Assembly: GCF_006546655.1 (NCBI RefSeq)
Contig: NZ_VIAQ01000011.1
Coordinates: 1-64,000, forward strand
Direction of reading: 5' to 3'
Source: Methanolobus vulcani
Lineage (GTDB): Archaea > Halobacteriota > Methanosarcinia > Methanosarcinales > Methanosarcinaceae
Length of the DNA stretch: 64,000 bases
The notes beneath the pieces are model-generated. The model saw only the letters and a program-made list of their open reading frames with translations, had not been told where the DNA came from and searched no databases. Below are positions 18,733 to 28,360 of the stretch, piece after piece. The first letter of the stretch is position 1, and each line of letters starts with the position of its first letter. The translations under genes were made by a program, and so were the position numbers.

Positions 18733-19389
18733 ATGGTCGATGCAAGCACACTAACTCCACTGGCATCTTTTTTAGCAGGTATCGTGAGCGTGCTCTCCCC
18801 CTGCGTATTGCCACTGCTTCCCATCGTGCTTGCATACTCAACAGGAAATAGCAAACTTCGCCCTCTTTCAATAATTGTGGGACTTACATTTTCATTTACT
18901 GTAATGGGCATTGCAGCATCTGCATTTGGAGAATATATTTTACCATATCTCAATGAACTCAAGATAATTGCTGAACTCATCATAATTTTCATGGGCATAT
19001 CAATGCTCATGCAAAAAGATGTTTTTGCATCCCTGTCACAATATACAGGAAAAATCCATGCAGAAGGGAAAGGACTTATCGGAGGACTTGTTATCGGTGC
19101 ATCCCTTGGAATTATATGGATTCCATGCGTTGGGCCCATACTGGCATCAATACTCACCCTTGTGGCACTTGAAGGAAACGTGCTTTATGGTGCAGGACTT
19201 CTGTTCATATATGCAATGGGTTTTGCAATCCCAATGCTGATTATCGCCTATTCCGCAAAACTATCCGGTGACAGGCTCGGCAAGATAGCTGAATATGACA
19301 TTGAGCTCAAAAAAGGAGCAGGCATTGTGCTTATTATTGCAGGACTGTGGATGGTTTACACTAACCACTTAAGGGCTTTTCTGACATAA
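18733..19389 (+). CDS. ccdA: CcdA-type cytochrome c biogenesis / thiol transporter
   Basis: 218 residues with six predicted membrane segments. The paired cysteines of the CcdA/DsbD family are in SPCVLPLLP (residue ~18) and IPCVGPIL (~130). It passes electrons from cytoplasmic thioredoxin to an external thiol protein. It starts one base after the stop of the thioredoxin-like gene, which is the obvious partner. A multiheme cytochrome c lies 28 kb downstream and would need this kind of heme-thiol reduction. Confidence 0.9.
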   Translation: MVDASTLTPLASFLAGIVSVLSPCVLPLLPIVLAYSTGNSKLRPLSIIVGLTFSFTVMGIAASAFGEYILPYLNELKIIAELIIIFMGISMLMQKDVFASLSQYTGKIHAEGKGLIGGLVIGASLGIIWIPCVGPILASILTLVALEGNVLYGAGLLFIYAMGFAIPMLIIAYSAKLSGDRLGKIAEYDIELKKGAGIVLIIAGLWMVYTNHLRAFLT

Positions 19390-19435
19390 ATATTGAAAGA
19401 ACAAGAATTAGTTAATGTGTTCATTCAAGAACACA

Positions 19436-20140
19436 TTAATCTTCATTTGCTATTGTAACAAGTTCATTGATACAGGCAACTGCCATTGGCGTTCCGCCAC
19501 GTGTGCCTACACATGTAATTGATGGAACCGGTGCGCCTCTGACAACTTCTTTTGATTCTGCAGCGTTGACAAAACCTACAGGTGTGCCTACAATGATAGC
19601 TGGCTTGATGCCGTGTTCTATCATCCTGCATACTGCAAACGCGGCAGATGGTGCATTGCCTATTGCGACAATTGAACCTTCAAGTATGTCCTTGCATTTC
19701 AGGAATCCTGCTGCAGTTCTTGTAATACCATATTTTTTGGCAAGTTCTGCATCCTCATCCTTGTCAAGTACACAGATAATCTCACAGTTGTGGCCTCTCT
19801 TGGTTATTCCTGACTTGACCATATTGATATCAACAAGAATAGGAGCACCTTTTCTAATTGCCTCAACACCTGCTGGAATAGGATCATTGACAAAACGCAT
19901 GAGGTCTGCTACTGCCGGGTCACCCGTTGAGGTTACACAGCGCTGTTTCACACGATCCTCAGGAGTTTCATCACCCACAAGTTTGCGGGCAATGTTACGG
20001 CTTGTCATGTAGATTGCCTTGGCCTCATCAGTCTGTGAACCAAGGTCATTGCAGATAGCAACGAGATCAGGGTCGATCTCAGTTGTCATCTCCACAAGCT
20101 CTTCAATGCTTGTGTCGGTCTTTTTGGGCTCAGTAGTCAT
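19436..20140 (-). CDS. cbiC: Cobalt-precorrin-8 methylmutase
   Basis: 234 residues. Moves the methyl group from C11 to C12 to give cobyrinic acid in the anaerobic cobalamin pathway. Signatures: RNIARKLVG, RCVTSTGDPAVADLMRF, ILVDINMVKSGI and the catalytic His in TKRGHNCEI. Last gene of the minus-strand cbiTLFGHC cluster, overlapping cbiH by 11 bp. Confidence 0.93.
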   Translation of the reverse strand: MTTEPKKTDTSIEELVEMTTEIDPDLVAICNDLGSQTDEAKAIYMTSRNIARKLVGDETPEDRVKQRCVTSTGDPAVADLMRFVNDPIPAGVEAIRKGAPILVDINMVKSGITKRGHNCEIICVLDKDEDAELAKKYGITRTAAGFLKCKDILEGSIVAIGNAPSAAFAVCRMIEHGIKPAIIVGTPVGFVNAAESKEVVRGAPVPSITCVGTRGGTPMAVACINELVTIANED

Positions 20141-20921
20141 ATTTCCGATGATACCCCCTTGGAGTGATTATCCTCTTGCCATATGGTGAATCCCATATGC
20201 GGGAATCATTCGTTGTGATAAGGATGGTAGTGCTCATGTCAACCCAGTCGTTGTAGTCCATTACCTCGCCAAGGGTTGTAACAACATAATCCTGATCAGC
20301 TTCCCTCAGAGCATTCTTTACAAGAGCTACAGGTACTGAATCTTCCTTGTGCTTTCTGATAATCTCAATTGCTCTTGAGAAATTGGATTTGCGCTGGCGG
20401 CTCTTTGGGTTGTAGAGTGACATTACAAAGTCTGCTGATGATGCTGCCTCAAGTCTCTTCTCGATGACTTCCCATGGTGTCAGAAGGTCACTGAGACTTA
20501 CGGTACACATATCATTGACAATAGGTGCTCCAACGACACTTGCTGCTGCTGTGATTGCAGTTACACCAGGCAGAACCTCTACCTCAACATCAAGACCTGC
20601 ATGTTCTGCAACTTCAAGAACAAGACCTGCCATACCATAAACGTTGGCATCTCCACCGCTTATCATGGAAACAACCTTGTCCTGTGCAAGCTCCACTGCC
20701 TTGCGTGAGCGGTCAACTTCCTTTCCCATGGCACTACGGACTATCTCCTGTTTGTCCAGCAGGCTTGCCATCTGGTCAAGATAGGTACCATTTCCGACAA
20801 TGTAATCTGATGTCATAATTACATCTCTTGCCTTCACTGTCAGCTGTTCGACCGAACCCGGACCTATACCGATGATGTAGAGTTTACCTTTACTCTGCGA
20901 TTGCGATTGTGACCCTTCCAT
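20130..20921 (-). CDS. cbiH: Cobalt-factor III (precorrin-3B) C17-methyltransferase
   Basis: 263 residues, SAM-dependent tetrapyrrole methylase. N-terminal IIGIGPGSVEQLTVKA, the SAM loop SGGDANVYGMAG and the ring-contraction family motif NDMCTVSLSDLLTPWEVIEKR identify CbiH. A short Ser/Gln run precedes the domain (residues 3-10). GGAAGAAGGT precedes the ATG. Its start overlaps cbiG C-terminal gene. Confidence 0.93.
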   Translation of the reverse strand: MEGSQSQSQSKGKLYIIGIGPGSVEQLTVKARDVIMTSDYIVGNGTYLDQMASLLDKQEIVRSAMGKEVDRSRKAVELAQDKVVSMISGGDANVYGMAGLVLEVAEHAGLDVEVEVLPGVTAITAAASVVGAPIVNDMCTVSLSDLLTPWEVIEKRLEAASSADFVMSLYNPKSRQRKSNFSRAIEIIRKHKEDSVPVALVKNALREADQDYVVTTLGEVMDYNDWVDMSTTILITTNDSRIWDSPYGKRIITPRGYHRKYDY

Positions 20922-21243
20922 ATACCTTCTTCCTTAGTATCAATTCCTTTTTTTCCGACAACGCCAGTGCGGCAGGCTCTGCCACACCTGTAAGCCCGAA
21001 GCGTTTTGCCTGCGAAGCCGACGGCGCATCATAGTTATTCAATTCATCATGATCTATGAATGTTATTGTGAGCCCGAAAAACTTCGCTGCCTCGTGCAGA
21101 CCTGTCTCGTTCTCTTTTAATTTAGCTGATGCCAGCCCTTCCACATCATCGATACTTCTGCCTACCTCCGCAAGCGCATTATTTATCGCATCGATAGCTT
21201 CCTGACTGTCAATGCCCCTTCGGGCGCCCATACCTATGATCAT
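20890..21243 (-). CDS. cbiG: CbiG C-terminal domain protein (split CbiG)
   Basis: 117 residues corresponding only to the C-terminal domain of CbiG ([44 protein letters not shown]). CbiG opens the delta-lactone of cobalt-factor IV. Its own ATG and a TGAGGACAA ribosome-binding site are present, and it overlaps the upstream N-terminal half by 4 bp (ATGA), so this looks like true gene fission at the domain border and not a frameshift. Confidence 0.88.
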   Translation of the reverse strand: MIIGMGARRGIDSQEAIDAINNALAEVGRSIDDVEGLASAKLKENETGLHEAAKFFGLTITFIDHDELNNYDAPSASQAKRFGLTGVAEPAALALSEKKELILRKKVYGRVTIAIAE

Positions 21244-21782
21244 TTGTCCTCAGCCTTTTCTTCTCTTTTCAAGACAGAAACATCGTCCCCGACTATGACG
21301 ATCTTCGGACCTTTGATTTCAAGGACTTCAACGTCCTCATCAAGCAGAGCGCAGTTTACCTGAACAGTCGACGGCTTATTGACAATATCACATCCAAGTG
21401 ACTTGGCAATTCCTTCCACTGAGTTCCTGTTGTGAACTTCAGTAGCTGTAGTTACAACCGGAACAGGACCAATCTCTGCAATCTTCCTGACAACCTCGTT
21501 GCCTCCGTGATGACCTCCAAGCAGAGGGATTGCGAAATTCATGTTGGAATCCACTACAATAACTGCAGGATCCTTCCACTTATCCTCAATAAGCGGTGCA
21601 ATCTCACGGACAACAATGCCGGTGGCAAACACTGCCACAATGACATCGTATTCTTCAAATGCCTTTTTGAAGATGGTTTTATCGAACATCAGGATGTCTG
21701 CATCCAGATGTTCTGCCAGTCGCTCTGCAACCTCAAGATTTCTCTCAAAGGTTATGACAGCGGTTCTTGTGCCACTCCGTAT
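21240..21782 (-). CDS. cbiG: CbiG N-terminal domain protein, probable ATA start
   Basis: 180 residues if started at 21782. The core motifs are [27 protein letters not shown] and [11 protein letters not shown]. The first ATG (21689) would delete the first beta-alpha unit, which is present in frame as [19 protein letters not shown]. No ATG, GTG or TTG occurs in frame between the preceding stop codon and 21689. GGGAGG (21791-21796) stands 8 nt before an in-frame ATA at 21782, the likely start. It overlaps the end of cbiF by 31 bp. Confidence 0.75.
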   Translation of the reverse strand: MRSGTRTAVITFERNLEVAERLAEHLDADILMFDKTIFKKAFEEYDVIVAVFATGIVVREIAPLIEDKWKDPAVIVVDSNMNFAIPLLGGHHGGNEVVRKIAEIGPVPVVTTATEVHNRNSVEGIAKSLGCDIVNKPSTVQVNCALLDEDVEVLEIKGPKIVIVGDDVSVLKREEKAEDK

Positions 21783-22495
21783 AAGTAAGACCTCCCGAAG
21801 TTACCATATTCCACAGGCTCTACAACTCCACCGATAAGGATCATTGCGGAGCGCTTGATGCCTGCTTCCTTGACCTTGCTGGCAATGTCTGCAACAGTGC
21901 CCTTAATGATCTTCTGGTCAGGCCATGATGCGTGGAAGACAACTGCCACAGGAGTGTCATCTGGATACTCGACCTTCTCCATAATCTGCTCGATCTTCTG
22001 GGTTCCCAAAAACACAGCCATGGTTGCGCCATGTCTTGAAAGCTCTGTAATCTGGTCCTTCTCAAGTGTCTTACCTGCAGGACGTGTGATAATAAGGGTT
22101 TCTGAAACCTCATTTAGTGTAAGCTGGGTCTTCAGTGCTGCTGCTGTTGCAAACACAGAAGATACACCAGGGACAATCTCAACCTCTACATCGAACTTCT
22201 TAAGTTCTTCCATCTGTTCTACGATTGAACCGTAAAGTGATGGGTCACCGCTGTGTAACCTTACGACCTTCTTACCTGCTTCGAGATTGTCAACTATAAG
22301 TTTGTTAGTCTCATCAAGGGTAAGTCCGTAACTGTCAATCTTTTCACCTTTACAGTAATTGACAACTTCAGGATTTACAAGGGAACCTGCATAGATTACA
22401 AGGTCAGCCCCTTCAAGAAGCTCCTTACCCATTACGGTGATGTATTTTGCATTTCCCGGACCGGACCCTACGAAATATACTTTCTTATCTGTCAT
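21752..22495 (-). CDS. cbiF: Cobalt-precorrin-4 C11-methyltransferase
   Basis: 247 residues. Tetrapyrrole methylase with [18 protein letters not shown], the SAM loop [17 protein letters not shown] and [14 protein letters not shown]. The ATG at 22495 follows GGGTGA (22501-22506); the in-frame GTG at 22504 lies within that site. 3' end overlaps cbiG N-terminal gene, implying tight translational coupling. Confidence 0.93.
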   Translation of the reverse strand: MTDKKVYFVGSGPGNAKYITVMGKELLEGADLVIYAGSLVNPEVVNYCKGEKIDSYGLTLDETNKLIVDNLEAGKKVVRLHSGDPSLYGSIVEQMEELKKFDVEVEIVPGVSSVFATAAALKTQLTLNEVSETLIITRPAGKTLEKDQITELSRHGATMAVFLGTQKIEQIMEKVEYPDDTPVAVVFHASWPDQKIIKGTVADIASKVKEAGIKRSAMILIGGVVEPVEYGNFGRSYLYGVAQEPLS

Positions 22496-22511
22496 TGGAT
22501 TCACCCTGTGA

Positions 22512-23126
22512 TCATTCTTCCTTTTGTGCGAAGACTATACTGAAATAGCTGCTTTTTTCAGGGATCTTATCCCTTTCTGTGATTATGACCTGCTTATCAC
22601 TGAAAAGGCGCTCACATAATATGAATTTGTTAAAACCTTCCCTTTCATAGGATTCAATGATATCAAGTGGATTACTGGCCTTGAGCCTTATCCTGTACTT
22701 GCTTTCTGACCCATCAGTTACCTCAAAGGAGGAATCGACCTCTGTGCATGCCTGCGCAGCAAACGAGGTTATCGAGCTGATACCGGGAATAGTTGATGTC
22801 TCAACATCAGGATAGAACTTGTTCATCACACGCTTTAAGTGAGTGAACGTTGAGAAGAAATTCGGATCACCGATAAGGCCAAAGACAACAAGATTGTCCT
22901 TTGATTCCTCAGCAATCCTATCAGCATTCTCTTTCCAGATATCATTGAGAACATCATAATCAGTCAGCATCGGGAAATCAAGAATTTCTGATTCTGCATG
23001 AGGTGCCACCAGATCCGCAGCCATAGGCCCTGGAACGTATACCTTATATGCATTTTTCAGGCTTTCAACAGCTTTCAATGTGAGAAGCCCTGGGTCACCA
23101 GGGCCAAGTCCTACTCCTACAAGCAT
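22512..23126 (-). CDS. cbiL: Cobalt-precorrin-2 C20-methyltransferase
   Basis: 204 residues. [25 protein letters not shown] at the N-terminus, then [16 protein letters not shown] (SAM loop) and [13 protein letters not shown]. Adds the C20 methyl group in the anaerobic branch. Shorter than many CbiL proteins (about 230) but all family blocks are present. Sits 17 bp upstream of the cbiF start. Confidence 0.92.
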   Translation of the reverse strand: MLVGVGLGPGDPGLLTLKAVESLKNAYKVYVPGPMAADLVAPHAESEILDFPMLTDYDVLNDIWKENADRIAEESKDNLVVFGLIGDPNFFSTFTHLKRVMNKFYPDVETSTIPGISSITSFAAQACTEVDSSFEVTDGSESKYRIRLKASNPLDIIESYEREGFNKFILCERLFSDKQVIITERDKIPEKSSYFSIVFAQKEE

Positions 23127-23180
23127 TTTATATCACCATTAAATAAACATAAATTAAGTAAGTTGATGCATAAGTTAACG

Positions 23181-23735
23181 TCAGTTTTTACCGGACTTAC
23201 CGACAATGATGTATATCGGATTCTCCGGCTTGAACATAGTTTCGCCAGTGATTGGCGCGCTGCGAGACACAATTATATGCAGTGCCTCTTCGAATAAGTC
23301 AAGTTCTTTCATCTTGTTTATTACATTTACGACAGTCTCAATTCTGACTGCATTTAATACAATGCTTTTTGCCTTTTTCTCAGCAAGCACTTCAAGCACA
23401 CGGGAAATATTCTTTGTGCCACCAATGAATGCACAATCTATAGAACCAACTTCCTGTTTTTCAAGGATTTCTGATGATTCACCGGAAAACACTTGTGCAT
23501 TGTTAATCTTAAATGCTTCGAAATTTTTCTTCGTCACACTAATGGCTTCTTCCCTTGCATCAATAGCGCATATACTGATGTCACGTACCATTTTTGAAGC
23601 TTCTATTGACACGGCTCCAGTCCCGCAACCAATATCAAAAAATCTGCAACCGTCTGCCAAATCAAGTTTTGATAAAGAAACTGCGATAATTTCGGGTTTT
23701 GTAGGGCCGCCACTTACATGCAAAAGTTCAGTCAT
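23181..23735 (-). CDS. cbiT: Cobalt-precorrin-6B C15-methyltransferase (decarboxylating)
   Basis: 184 residues, Rossmann methyltransferase: FDIGCGTGAVSIEASKMV is the SAM motif, GGPTKPEI near the N-terminus is typical of CbiT, followed by AFIGGTKN. First gene of the minus-strand cobalamin cluster, with GGTGGAAT before the ATG. Partner CbiE is not in the window. Confidence 0.92.
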   Translation of the reverse strand: MTELLHVSGGPTKPEIIAVSLSKLDLADGCRFFDIGCGTGAVSIEASKMVRDISICAIDAREEAISVTKKNFEAFKINNAQVFSGESSEILEKQEVGSIDCAFIGGTKNISRVLEVLAEKKAKSIVLNAVRIETVVNVINKMKELDLFEEALHIIVSRSAPITGETMFKPENPIYIIVGKSGKN

Positions 23736-23849
23736 ATTCCACCTAACTAAGATAAACTGGAGTTAAGTAGATATAAGTTGCCCTTCATAAAATTGTTGCA
23801 TTATTACGAAATAGTAGGAAAAAACAAAAAGAGTAAGAGGGCAGTTGCA

Positions 23850-25334
23850 ATGGAAAACAAAAGAAATGCAAAGAAATTACTGGTACTCGGCACTGCATCA
23901 GATGTCGGCAAAAGCATAATGGTCACTGGCCTGTGCAGGATACTGTCCAGAAAATACAAGGTTGCACCATTTAAGGCTCAGAACATGAGCTTGAATTCAT
24001 GGATAACAAAAGATGGAAAGGAAATTGGAATTGCCCAAGCTATCCAGGCCAAAGCTGCCGGAGTCGATCCCACAGCAGACATGAATCCGGTGCTTTTAAA
24101 ACCAAAAGGAGACAGGACATCACAGGTCATCGTGCTTGGGGAACCATATGCAGACAAATCTGCCGGAAATTACTATGATTCAATTGAGGAAATGCACGAT
24201 GTACTCAGAGGCGCCCTTGATAGACTTGAATCCGAATATGATCTCATTGTTATGGAAGGAGCAGGAGGAGCCGCAGAGATTAACCTCTACGACCGCGACA
24301 TCGTCAATGTGGGGACCGCACGCATAACACAAGCACCTATTATCCTTGTAGGAGATATCGAATCAGGTGGAGTATTTGCAAGCCTTTACGGTACAAAGGA
24401 ATTACTGCCTGAAGATGTCGCTAAGAACCTCAAAGGTTTTGTCATCAACAAATTCAGAGGTGACCCTGCAATTCTTGAACCCGGCCTGAAACAGCTTGAG
24501 GATCTCACAGGAGTTCCGGTTCTTGGAGTGCTTCCCTATTACAAACTCAAAATCCCATCTGAAGACTCCATGGCAATCAGGAAAAAGAAAAAAGGACGCG
24601 AAGAGAACGAAGAGATCAATGACATCGACATCGCAGTAATCCGCCTGCCACGGATATCAAATTTCACTGATTTTGAACCACTTGAGAGAATAGCAAATGT
24701 CAGATATGTAGACCTTGATGAGAATCTGGGCAACCCTGATTGCGTAATCATCCCCGGTACAAAGAATACAGTAAGCGACCTTCTTGACCTCCAGTCAAGT
24801 GGCATGGATGTACAGATTAAGAACCTCAAAGACAAAGCAGCTATCTTTGGAATTTGCGGCGGCTACCAGATGCTTGGAAAAGTTATCCACGATTCAGGTG
24901 TGGAAAACGGAGTTGAGGCGGATTACGCAGGTCTTGGACTTCTGGAAACTGAAACATCATTCGGAGAATACAAAAAGAGAACAGTCCAGGTCAAGAAAGA
25001 AATTGTTGCCGATGGGCCCATATTCAATCACATAAAAGGTGATGAAATATGGGGATACGAGATCCATATGGGTGCAACAAAGACACCAAGGACAGTTTTC
25101 GGAGATGACGGCAGCATCGATGAAAGCGGAACTGTAGTGGGCACATACCTTCATGGACTCTTTGAGAACGAGAACATTCGCCATGCCCTCATGATTTACC
25201 TTACTGAAAAGAAAGGTGTGGAATATCACCCTGAAACTGTGACCACAGAAGATGAGGCTTATGAGGAACTTGCCAGGGTAGTTGAAAGCTGCCTTGACAT
25301 GGACAAGATATACGAACTTATCGAAGGCCAGTAA
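23850..25334 (+). CDS. cbiP: Cobyric acid synthase
   Basis: 494 residues. Amidates four side chains of adenosyl-cobyrinic acid a,c-diamide using glutamine and ATP. N-terminal P-loop-like GTASDVGKSIMVTGLCR, then FKAQNMSLNS; C-terminal class I glutaminase with nucleophile in GICGGYQMLG and catalytic His in YLHGLFEN. The ATG at 23850 follows AGAGGG; the frame extends 24 codons upstream without family similarity. Divergent from cbiT, so one control region may serve both. Confidence 0.94.
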   Translation: MENKRNAKKLLVLGTASDVGKSIMVTGLCRILSRKYKVAPFKAQNMSLNSWITKDGKEIGIAQAIQAKAAGVDPTADMNPVLLKPKGDRTSQVIVLGEPYADKSAGNYYDSIEEMHDVLRGALDRLESEYDLIVMEGAGGAAEINLYDRDIVNVGTARITQAPIILVGDIESGGVFASLYGTKELLPEDVAKNLKGFVINKFRGDPAILEPGLKQLEDLTGVPVLGVLPYYKLKIPSEDSMAIRKKKKGREENEEINDIDIAVIRLPRISNFTDFEPLERIANVRYVDLDENLGNPDCVIIPGTKNTVSDLLDLQSSGMDVQIKNLKDKAAIFGICGGYQMLGKVIHDSGVENGVEADYAGLGLLETETSFGEYKKRTVQVKKEIVADGPIFNHIKGDEIWGYEIHMGATKTPRTVFGDDGSIDESGTVVGTYLHGLFENENIRHALMIYLTEKKGVEYHPETVTTEDEAYEELARVVESCLDMDKIYELIEGQ

Positions 25335-25534
25335 TGGTCTTCAACTTTTCTGATTCTTTTTTTAACTAGATTTTGTTTTTTATGCATCTTTTTGGTAATT
25401 GGGTAGCTCTGCTGTTCAAAAAACGCAACCATCAAACCACGTTATTATTGTCAATTAAGTTATATCCCACAATGGCAAGTAGTAGTAGCAATTAAAAAAA
25501 GCCAACCAAAAATAGTATATACTAAATTAACCAT

Positions 25535-25550
25535 GTTAGGCATACCTACT
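25535..25550. promoter_or_regulatory. DtxR/IdeR-like operator in the feo promoter
   Basis: GTTAGGCATACCTACT, a near-perfect palindrome TTAGG-N4-CCTAC matching the TTAGG/CCTAA half-sites used by DtxR/IdeR-type iron repressors. A TATA-like stretch (TATATACTAAAT, about 25516-25527) lies just upstream, so the site would overlap the transcription start of feoAB. Confidence 0.55.
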
Positions 25551-25577
25551 AAAAGTAAACACACAAAAGGTCATAAC

Positions 25578-25814
25578 ATGAATGAAAAAACACTGGATTT
25601 CATAGAACCTGAAACCTCTGTGAAGGTTCTGAAAGTAACAGGCCAGAAATCCTCCAGAAAAAGGATTCTGGATATGGGACTTACACCCGGTACCAGAGTA
25701 GACGTAATCAGAAGAGCACCTTTAGGAGACCCGGTTGAATTCAAACTGAAAGGTTACAACCTGTCTCTACGGAAAAGGGAAGCTGAAACCGTTCTTGTAG
25801 AGGTTCTCAAGTAA
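25578..25814 (+). CDS. feoA: Ferrous iron transport protein A
   Basis: 78 residues, SH3-like FeoA domain: RKRILDMGLTPGTRVDVIRRAPLGDPVEFKLKG-type core (RILDMGLTPGTRV, then APLGDPVEF and LSLRKREAE). Cytoplasmic partner of FeoB. The in-frame frame opens at 25533, inside the operator, so the ATG at 25578 after AAAGGTCAT is used. First gene of a four-gene iron-uptake operon. Confidence 0.92.
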   Translation: MNEKTLDFIEPETSVKVLKVTGQKSSRKRILDMGLTPGTRVDVIRRAPLGDPVEFKLKGYNLSLRKREAETVLVEVLK

Positions 25815-25842
25815 GCAGGCAAATTGCGACAATGGTGGTAGA

Positions 25843-27864
25843 ATGACAGAAAAAATTACTGTTGCCCTTGCCGGGAACCCGAATGTTGGAAAGACATCCA
25901 TATTCAATGCAATTACCGGTTCAAAACAGCATGTGGGCAACTGGCCCGGCGTTACGGTGGAACGTAAGATAGGCAAAAGAGTGTACAATGATGTGATGAT
26001 GGAGATAGTGGACCTCCCCGGCACATACAGCCTTACAGCTTACTCGCTTGACGAGATCATTGCCCGTGACTTCATTATTGAGGAAAAACCGGATGTAGTC
26101 GTACAGGTTATCGACGCAACCAACCTTGAGAGAAACCTCTACCTCACAACCCAGTTAATGGAACTCGGTGTCCGGCTAGTTATTGCGCTTAACATGACCG
26201 ACCTTGCCCTTGCAAAAGGTGACAACATCGATGAGAAAAAAATGCAGGAATTCCTGGAGGTTCCGGTTGTATCCACAATAGGAAGTAAGGGTAACGGAAT
26301 TGAAGGACTTCTTGAGGCAGCCATAGATGAACTACATAAAACAAGGGTCACAGAGAATGTATTCACTTATGACGATCAGATCGAAGAGAATGTTGAGAAA
26401 CTAAGAGCAGTTCTTGAAAGTGACCCTTACTTTGCACATTATCCGTCACGATGGTTCAGTTTAAAATTGCTTGAGGGTGACGAGAACATAATCAAAAAAG
26501 CAAAGGAGAGTAATAGTTACTCAGAGATACAAAAAATAATGAATCAAACCGATGCCGAGATACTTGAGGCAAAGGTTGCTGACCAGAGATACAAGACCAT
26601 ACAGACAATGCTGAGACAGGTCTGTAATATCAATACATCCCACCTCAGCGGATCGGACATGGTGGATAGGGTAGTAACAAACAAAGTCCTAGGAATACCG
26701 ATATTCCTGTCACTCATGTGGGCTGCTTTTGAAGTTACTTTCACTTTCGGCACACCATTCATGAATATAATCGATATATTCTTCGGATGGTTGGCAGAAA
26801 CAGCAACAAACGTAATCTCTGTTCCGTGGCTGGCATCCCTTGTAGGAGAAGGAATGATCGCAGGCGTAGGTTCAGTGATTATATTCCTCCCAAACATTCT
26901 CCTGCTCTTCTTCATGATATCCCTTATGGAAGACAGCGGTTACATGTCCAGAGCTGCGTTCATAATGGATAAGGTCATGAGCAAGTTCGGGCTTCACGGA
27001 AAATCTTTCATACCGCTTGTTATGGGATTTGGGTGTAATGTGCCTGCTATTATGGCAGCCCGTACCATAGAAGACAGCAGGGATCGGCTCATCACCATTC
27101 TGGTAGCTCCTTTCATCTCCTGTGGAGCAAGGCTCCCAGTTTATATTCTCCTCGCAGGGGCATTCTTCGGCAGAGACGCAGGAGTTGTGATCTTCGGATT
27201 GTATGCTCTTGGAATTATGGTTGCGGTCCTGAGTGCAAAACTCATGCGCAGTACCATCCTTAAAGGAGAGGACACGCCTTTCATCATGGAACTCCCGTCA
27301 TATAAGTTACCAACTCTCAAGGGAAGTCTGATCCACATGTGGGAGCGAGGAAAGATATACCTCAAGAAAGCCGGTACGATCATACTGATCGGTGTGGTCG
27401 GTGTGTGGTTACTTGCATCCATCCCTGCTCCCGGAAGCAATGGAACATTTGCTTCCGAAGAGGTTTATGGTACAACGAAATCCGTAATCGGAATGATAGG
27501 GCAAGTACTTGAGCCTCTTGTAGCACCACTCGGATTTGACTGGAAGATCGCTGTGGCACTGGTCTTCGGTGTTGTGGCAAAGGAGATCGTAGTTGGTTCC
27601 ATGGGTGTGCTTTACGGAGTCGGTGAAGATGAAGAGAGTCTCTCAAACATTCTTGCAGCCGGTGCAATGACACCTCTTGCAGCACTTGGACTCATGGTTT
27701 TTACTCTCCTGTATGTACCATGTTTTGCCTGCATCGGAGTAATTAAAAGAGAAACAGGTTCATGGAAATGGACATTGTTCCAGCTTATTTACGGAACCTC
27801 ACTGGCATGGGGATTTGCGTTTGTGATATATCAGGGCGGTACACGTATGGGGCTGCTGGCCTGA
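25843..27864 (+). CDS. feoB: Ferrous iron transport protein B
   Basis: 673 residues. N-terminal G domain: G1 GNPNVGKTSIFN, G3 DLPGTYSL, G4 NMTD; then a helical GDI-like region and an integral membrane part from about residue 280 with Gate motifs, including PLVMGFGCNVPAIMAAR and a second Cys region near YVPCFACIGV. Transports Fe(II) driven by or gated by GTP hydrolysis. A ribosome-binding GGTGGTAG lies before the ATG. Length is close to archaeal FeoB. Confidence 0.95.
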   Translation: MTEKITVALAGNPNVGKTSIFNAITGSKQHVGNWPGVTVERKIGKRVYNDVMMEIVDLPGTYSLTAYSLDEIIARDFIIEEKPDVVVQVIDATNLERNLYLTTQLMELGVRLVIALNMTDLALAKGDNIDEKKMQEFLEVPVVSTIGSKGNGIEGLLEAAIDELHKTRVTENVFTYDDQIEENVEKLRAVLESDPYFAHYPSRWFSLKLLEGDENIIKKAKESNSYSEIQKIMNQTDAEILEAKVADQRYKTIQTMLRQVCNINTSHLSGSDMVDRVVTNKVLGIPIFLSLMWAAFEVTFTFGTPFMNIIDIFFGWLAETATNVISVPWLASLVGEGMIAGVGSVIIFLPNILLLFFMISLMEDSGYMSRAAFIMDKVMSKFGLHGKSFIPLVMGFGCNVPAIMAARTIEDSRDRLITILVAPFISCGARLPVYILLAGAFFGRDAGVVIFGLYALGIMVAVLSAKLMRSTILKGEDTPFIMELPSYKLPTLKGSLIHMWERGKIYLKKAGTIILIGVVGVWLLASIPAPGSNGTFASEEVYGTTKSVIGMIGQVLEPLVAPLGFDWKIAVALVFGVVAKEIVVGSMGVLYGVGEDEESLSNILAAGAMTPLAALGLMVFTLLYVPCFACIGVIKRETGSWKWTLFQLIYGTSLAWGFAFVIYQGGTRMGLLA

Positions 27865-27898
27865 GATTATAACCTGAAACAAAAGAGAGATAACAGAT

Positions 27899-28360
27899 AT
27901 GACAAGAAGTTACGGCAATAAAGAAATAACATTTGCAGCACTCGCAGGAGTGCTGTATGCTTTCTTCGGACTCCTGCACATTGTAGAGGGTCTTGGAATA
28001 GATACGGGTATGGCAGGATTATTGTTCATACCGGGAGATATCCTTGGTGGGTTCTGTCTTCTGGTAATTGGTGCTGTATTTCTTAACGGACTCAGGGAGA
28101 TGCTTCAGGGCATTAATGCCGGAGTGTCTTTTGTTTACGTGGGAATACTGATGTCACTGATATTCATGGCAGTCTACTTACTGATCATGGGCGGCAACCT
28201 GCTGGATTCATTTCTGGTTCCTGATGATTATGAAGGCTGGAGCGTAATGGAAAGTTTCAGGCCTGGCATCTACCTGGGATTACTTTCCCTTATCGGTATA
28301 TTGTACTGGAAGGACAGTTTCTCATCTAATGAAGTGCTGGTGTTCCTGGAGGGAGCATAA
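27899..28360 (+). CDS. Feo-operon small membrane protein
   Basis: 153 residues with about four membrane segments (residues ~12-30, ~38-60, ~78-97, ~122-140) and a short acidic loop (VPDDYEGWSVMES). Not recognised as a named family. It lies 34 bp after feoB and overlaps the next gene by one base, so it is almost certainly part of the iron operon and may stabilise FeoB or assist transport; that role is inferred from position only. Confidence 0.7.
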   Translation: MTRSYGNKEITFAALAGVLYAFFGLLHIVEGLGIDTGMAGLLFIPGDILGGFCLLVIGAVFLNGLREMLQGINAGVSFVYVGILMSLIFMAVYLLIMGGNLLDSFLVPDDYEGWSVMESFRPGIYLGLLSLIGILYWKDSFSSNEVLVFLEGA

